The notes beneath the pieces are model-generated. The model searched no databases and was not told the origin of the DNA. It was given only the letters and a program-made list of their open reading frames with translations. This document shows positions 13,597 to 15,810 of a stretch of 15,810 bases of DNA, in pieces. The stretch comes from JAAYZQ01 sp034428935 (GTDB lineage Bacteria > Chloroflexota > Anaerolineae > JAAYZQ01), in NCBI GenBank assembly GCA_034428935.1, contig DAOUHB010000053.1, positions 1-15,810 on the forward strand. Direction: 5' to 3'. A program made the translations under genes and the position numbers. Each line of letters starts with the position of its first letter. The first letter of the stretch is position 1.

Positions 13597-15387
13597 CTAC
13601 ACGTCCCTCTTCTCGGCCACGGCCTCGTCGATGCGGGCGATGACGTCGGGCAGCGACTGCGCCCCCAGGTTCTCGCCGCTGCGCAGCCGGACGGCCACCT
13701 GGCGGTTTTCCACCTCCCGGTCGCCCACGACCAGCATGTAGGGCACCTTTTGCAACTGCGCGGCCCGGATCTTGGCCTGCATCCGATCGGCCGAGTCGTC
13801 CACCTCGACGCGGACGCCCGCCGCCCGCAGCTCGGCGGCCACTTCCCGGGCATAGTCCGCGTGCCGGTCGGCGATGGGGATGACCTGCGCCTGGACCGGC
13901 GCCAGCCAGGCCGGGAAGGCCCCGCCATAGTGCTCCAGCAGGATGCCGAAAAAGCGCTCCAGGGAGCCCAGCAGGGCACGGTGCACCATGTAGGGCCGGT
14001 GATCCTGGCCGTCGGCGCCCACGTATTTCAGGTCAAAGCGCTCGGGCTCGTTAAAGTCGAACTGGATCGTCGTCAACTGCCACTCGCGCCCCAGGGCATC
14101 GCGCAGCTTCAGGTCGATCTTGGGTCCGTAAAAGGCCCCGCCGCCCTCGTCCATCTCGTAGGGCAGCCCCTCGGCGGCGATGGCGCGCTTCAGGGCCTCG
14201 ATGGCCTCGTCCCACTGGGCCTGCTCGCCGATGGCGCCCGCCGGCCTCGTGGCCAGGTAGGCCCGAAAGTCAGAGAAGCCAAAGGCCTCCAGCAGGCGCA
14301 TGGAAAAGCGCAGCACCTCCAGGACCTCGTCCTCCATCTGCTCGGGCGTGCAAAAGATGTGGGCGTCGTCCTGCGTGAAGCCGCGCACCCGCAGCAGGCC
14401 GTGGAGCACCCCGCTCCGCTCGTAGCGATAGACCGTGCCCAGCTCGGCCCAGCGCAGGGGCAGCTCGCGATAGCTGCGCCGCTTCGTCTGGTAGATCTTG
14501 ATGTGGAACGGGCAGTTCATGGGCTTGATATAGTAGTCGATGTTGTCGATGTCCATGGGCGAGTACATCGACTCGGCGTAAAAGCCCAGGTGGCCGCTCG
14601 TCTCCCACAGGCGCGCGCGCCCGATGTGGGGCGTGTAGACGATGTCGTAGCCACCCTCGAAGTGCTTCTGCCGCCAGTAGTCCTCGATGATGCTCCGGAT
14701 GCGGGCTCCCCTGGGATGCCAGTAGACCAGGCCGGCGCCGGCGTCCTCGTGAAAGCTGAACAGATCCAGGTCCTTGCCCAGCTTGCGGTGGTCGCGCTTT
14801 TCGACCTCGGCCAGCCAGTCCATGTGCTTCTGCAGCTCTTTCTTGGAGGGCCACACCGTGCCATAGATGCGCTGCAGCATGGGCTGGTTCTCGTCGCCGC
14901 GCCAGTAGGCGCCCGCCACGTTCAGCAGCTTGAAGGCGTCGGGCGGGATCTGGCCCGTGCTGTCGACGTGGGGCCCGCGGCACAGGTCCGTGAACTGGTC
15001 GTGCGTGTAGATCGACAGCGTGCTCACGGGCTCGGCGCCCGATTCGCCGTGCTCATCCTCCTGGCCCGACGCCAGCTTGGCGATCTGGTCCAGCTTGTAG
15101 GGCTGGCCGGCAAACATCTCTTGCGCCTCGTCCACGCTCACGTCGCGCTGGACAAAGGGATAGTCGCCGCGCACGATGTCGACCATGCGCCGCTCGATCT
15201 CGGCCAGGTCGTCGGCCGACAGCGGCCGCGGCAGGTCGAAATCGTAGTAAAAGCCGTTCTCCACGGGCGGGCCAAAGGCCAGCTTGCCCTCGGGGAACAT
15301 TTGCAGGACGGCCTCGGCCATGACGTGGGCCGTCGAATGCCGCAGCTTGTACAGTTTTTCTTCGTGATTACCGTTTCCTGAGCCCAT
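13597..15387 (-). CDS. thrS: Threonyl-tRNA synthetase without TGS domain
   Basis: The 596-aa enzyme charges tRNA-Thr. It begins almost directly with the editing domain: HSTAH at 17-21 and DLCRGPH (near 131) supply the H..H and C..H editing residues. The class II core has the zinc ligands Cys in PMNCPFH, His in GFTQDDAHIF and His in DGQDHRPYMVHRALLGS, with motif 2 RYERSG and motif 3 HRALLGSLERFFGILLEHYGG (described by its key HRALLGS...R). The C-terminal anticodon-binding domain follows (PVQAQVIPIADRHADYA). The N-terminal TGS domain of about 60 residues found in Escherichia coli ThrRS is absent. The ATG at 15387 has an excellent GAGGAGG and lies just behind the T-box terminator, so the short form is genuine. 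Expression is controlled by the T-box leader. Confidence 0.96.
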   Translation of the reverse strand: MGSGNGNHEEKLYKLRHSTAHVMAEAVLQMFPEGKLAFGPPVENGFYYDFDLPRPLSADDLAEIERRMVDIVRGDYPFVQRDVSVDEAQEMFAGQPYKLDQIAKLASGQEDEHGESGAEPVSTLSIYTHDQFTDLCRGPHVDSTGQIPPDAFKLLNVAGAYWRGDENQPMLQRIYGTVWPSKKELQKHMDWLAEVEKRDHRKLGKDLDLFSFHEDAGAGLVYWHPRGARIRSIIEDYWRQKHFEGGYDIVYTPHIGRARLWETSGHLGFYAESMYSPMDIDNIDYYIKPMNCPFHIKIYQTKRRSYRELPLRWAELGTVYRYERSGVLHGLLRVRGFTQDDAHIFCTPEQMEDEVLEVLRFSMRLLEAFGFSDFRAYLATRPAGAIGEQAQWDEAIEALKRAIAAEGLPYEMDEGGGAFYGPKIDLKLRDALGREWQLTTIQFDFNEPERFDLKYVGADGQDHRPYMVHRALLGSLERFFGILLEHYGGAFPAWLAPVQAQVIPIADRHADYAREVAAELRAAGVRVEVDDSADRMQAKIRAAQLQKVPYMLVVGDREVENRQVAVRLRSGENLGAQSLPDVIARIDEAVAEKRDV

Positions 15388-15417
15388 GATCTTTTCCTCC
15401 TCAATTCACTACAAAAC

Positions 15418-15443
15418 AAAAAAACCCTCGCCCATGGGGCGAG
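15418..15443 (-). terminator. T-box attenuator terminator
   Basis: CTCGCCC (15443-15437), loop CAT and GGGCGAG (15433-15427), followed by two G and seven T (15424-15418), form a classic intrinsic terminator at the end of the T-box leader, about 30 bases before the thrS start. Confidence 0.88.
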
Positions 15444-15660
15444 AGGTCTTCTCACGCGGTTCCACCCAGGTTGCTCAACCCGGAGGTCGAGCATCTCTGC
15501 GACCGATAACGGGGTCAGCCGGGGCCCCATACTCTCGCCGCGGCGATTTGAGGGACCCACTCACAGGTGGTTTTCGGCGGTTTTCCACGGTGCGGGCTCT
15601 CAGCCGGTGACCCGCATTCTCTGGCGCTTCCTGCCGCCTACTCGTCCTGCTCGCAGATTT
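15418..15660 (-). promoter_or_regulatory. T-box riboswitch (Thr specifier ACC) upstream of thrS
   Basis: The leader holds the T-box core GGGTGGAACCGCG (15467-15455), whose TGGA should pair with the 3' end of uncharged tRNA-Thr (predicting discriminator U). Stem I can be traced. The base pairs CAGG (15649-15646) with CCTG (15567-15564); the 5' side of the specifier loop has AGTA (15642-15639). GGCGG (15638-15634) pairs with CCGCC (15580-15576), and GCCAGAGAA and GGCTGAGAGCC form the distal part. The 3' side of the specifier loop reads GAAAACCA, giving ACC (15571-15569), a Thr codon followed by a purine as expected. A terminator hairpin and T-run close the leader before thrS. Uncharged tRNA-Thr would prevent termination. 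Confidence 0.92.
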
Positions 15661-15673
15661 GGCTATTTGCTTG

Positions 15674-15750
15674 TGGTGGGCGGTACAGGACTTGAACCTG
15701 TGACCTTATGCATGTCAAGCATACGCTCTAGCCATCTGAGCTAACCGCCC
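15674..15750 (-). tRNA. tRNA-Val (anticodon GAC)
   Basis: The 77-nt minus-strand segment has acceptor arms GGGCGGT and ACCGCCC, discriminator A and encoded CCA. The D arm is AGCTCAGATGGCTAGAGC. The anticodon stem TATGC/GCATA surrounds loop TTGACAT, giving anticodon GAC (reads GUC/GUU). The T arm contains GGTTCAAGTCC. The T-box leader of thrS starts only about 15-25 bases after its 3' end with no terminator or promoter visible between, so both are probably on one transcript. Confidence 0.96.
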
Positions 15751-15762
15751 ACAGTGCGCCCC

Positions 15763-15771
15763 ATTATACCA
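15763..15771 (-). promoter_or_regulatory. Extended -10 promoter of tRNA-Val and the thrS leader
   Basis: TGGTATAAT (15771-15763) is an extended -10 element with a perfect TATAAT. It lies about 13 bp before the tRNA 5' end. The -35 region at normal spacing is weak (TTGCAC at 15790-15785). A TTGACA at 15782-15777 lies only 8 bp from the -10 box, too close to be its partner. Confidence 0.7.
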
Positions 15772-15810
15772 CAGTTTGTCAAGAGTGCAACTCGAACGGG
15801 CGGTTGTGCT

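Noticed and set aside
15763..15782. TTGACA (15782-15777) paired with TATAAT (15768-15763) as a normal promoter.
   Set aside because: The spacing is only 8 bp, far below the usual 16-18; the extended -10 alone is the better explanation.

Overview
The window is GC-rich and gene-dense, with strong sigma70-type promoters, many TTG/GTG starts, a T-box leader on a threonyl-tRNA synthetase gene, and an infC-rpmI-rplT ribosomal operon. Gene content and style resemble a Chloroflexota (Anaerolineae-like) bacterium. That assignment is an inference from gene families and style, not from a marker phylogeny.

Left part (1-2740), all on the minus strand: tRNA-Glu(CTC) with its own near-consensus promoter; an exported DUF4139 protein; a roughly 410-bp tandem array of about 60-bp palindromic repeat units (1759-2165); and a DUF4416 protein whose stop codon lies inside the last repeat unit. 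A second near-consensus promoter drives the DUF4416 gene, and a third faces the other way to start the plus-strand block.

Middle part (2786-10073), all on the plus strand: an MFS exporter of the fosmidomycin-resistance type; a stand-alone 2-hydroxyacyl-CoA dehydratase/benzoyl-CoA reductase-type subunit with its own extended -10 promoter and a downstream terminator; then a likely operon of an EamA/DMT permease, an MsbA-type ABC exporter and a membrane-associated alkaline-phosphatase-superfamily enzyme. The last plus-strand gene and the first minus-strand gene converge so tightly that their two TAG stops share the tetranucleotide CTAG.

Right part (10070-15791), all on the minus strand, is the translation block. 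In transcription order it runs tRNA-Val(GAC), T-box riboswitch with Thr specifier ACC, thrS (no TGS domain), an inverted-repeat spacer, a strong promoter, infC (starting at the rare codon ATT), rpmI, rplT (GTG start), a SpoU/TrmH-type RNA 2'-O-methyltransferase, and a DUF711 protein. Charged-tRNA supply (T-box), initiation factor 3 level (ATT start) and ribosomal protein output (possible L20 control) are thus encoded side by side.

The least ordinary material is the repeat array, whose units can each fold into a three-way junction and whose borders show nested direct repeats. Next come the tRNA-Val/T-box/thrS arrangement and the two unexplained inverted repeats around infC. I did not find an obvious new defence or biosynthetic system.
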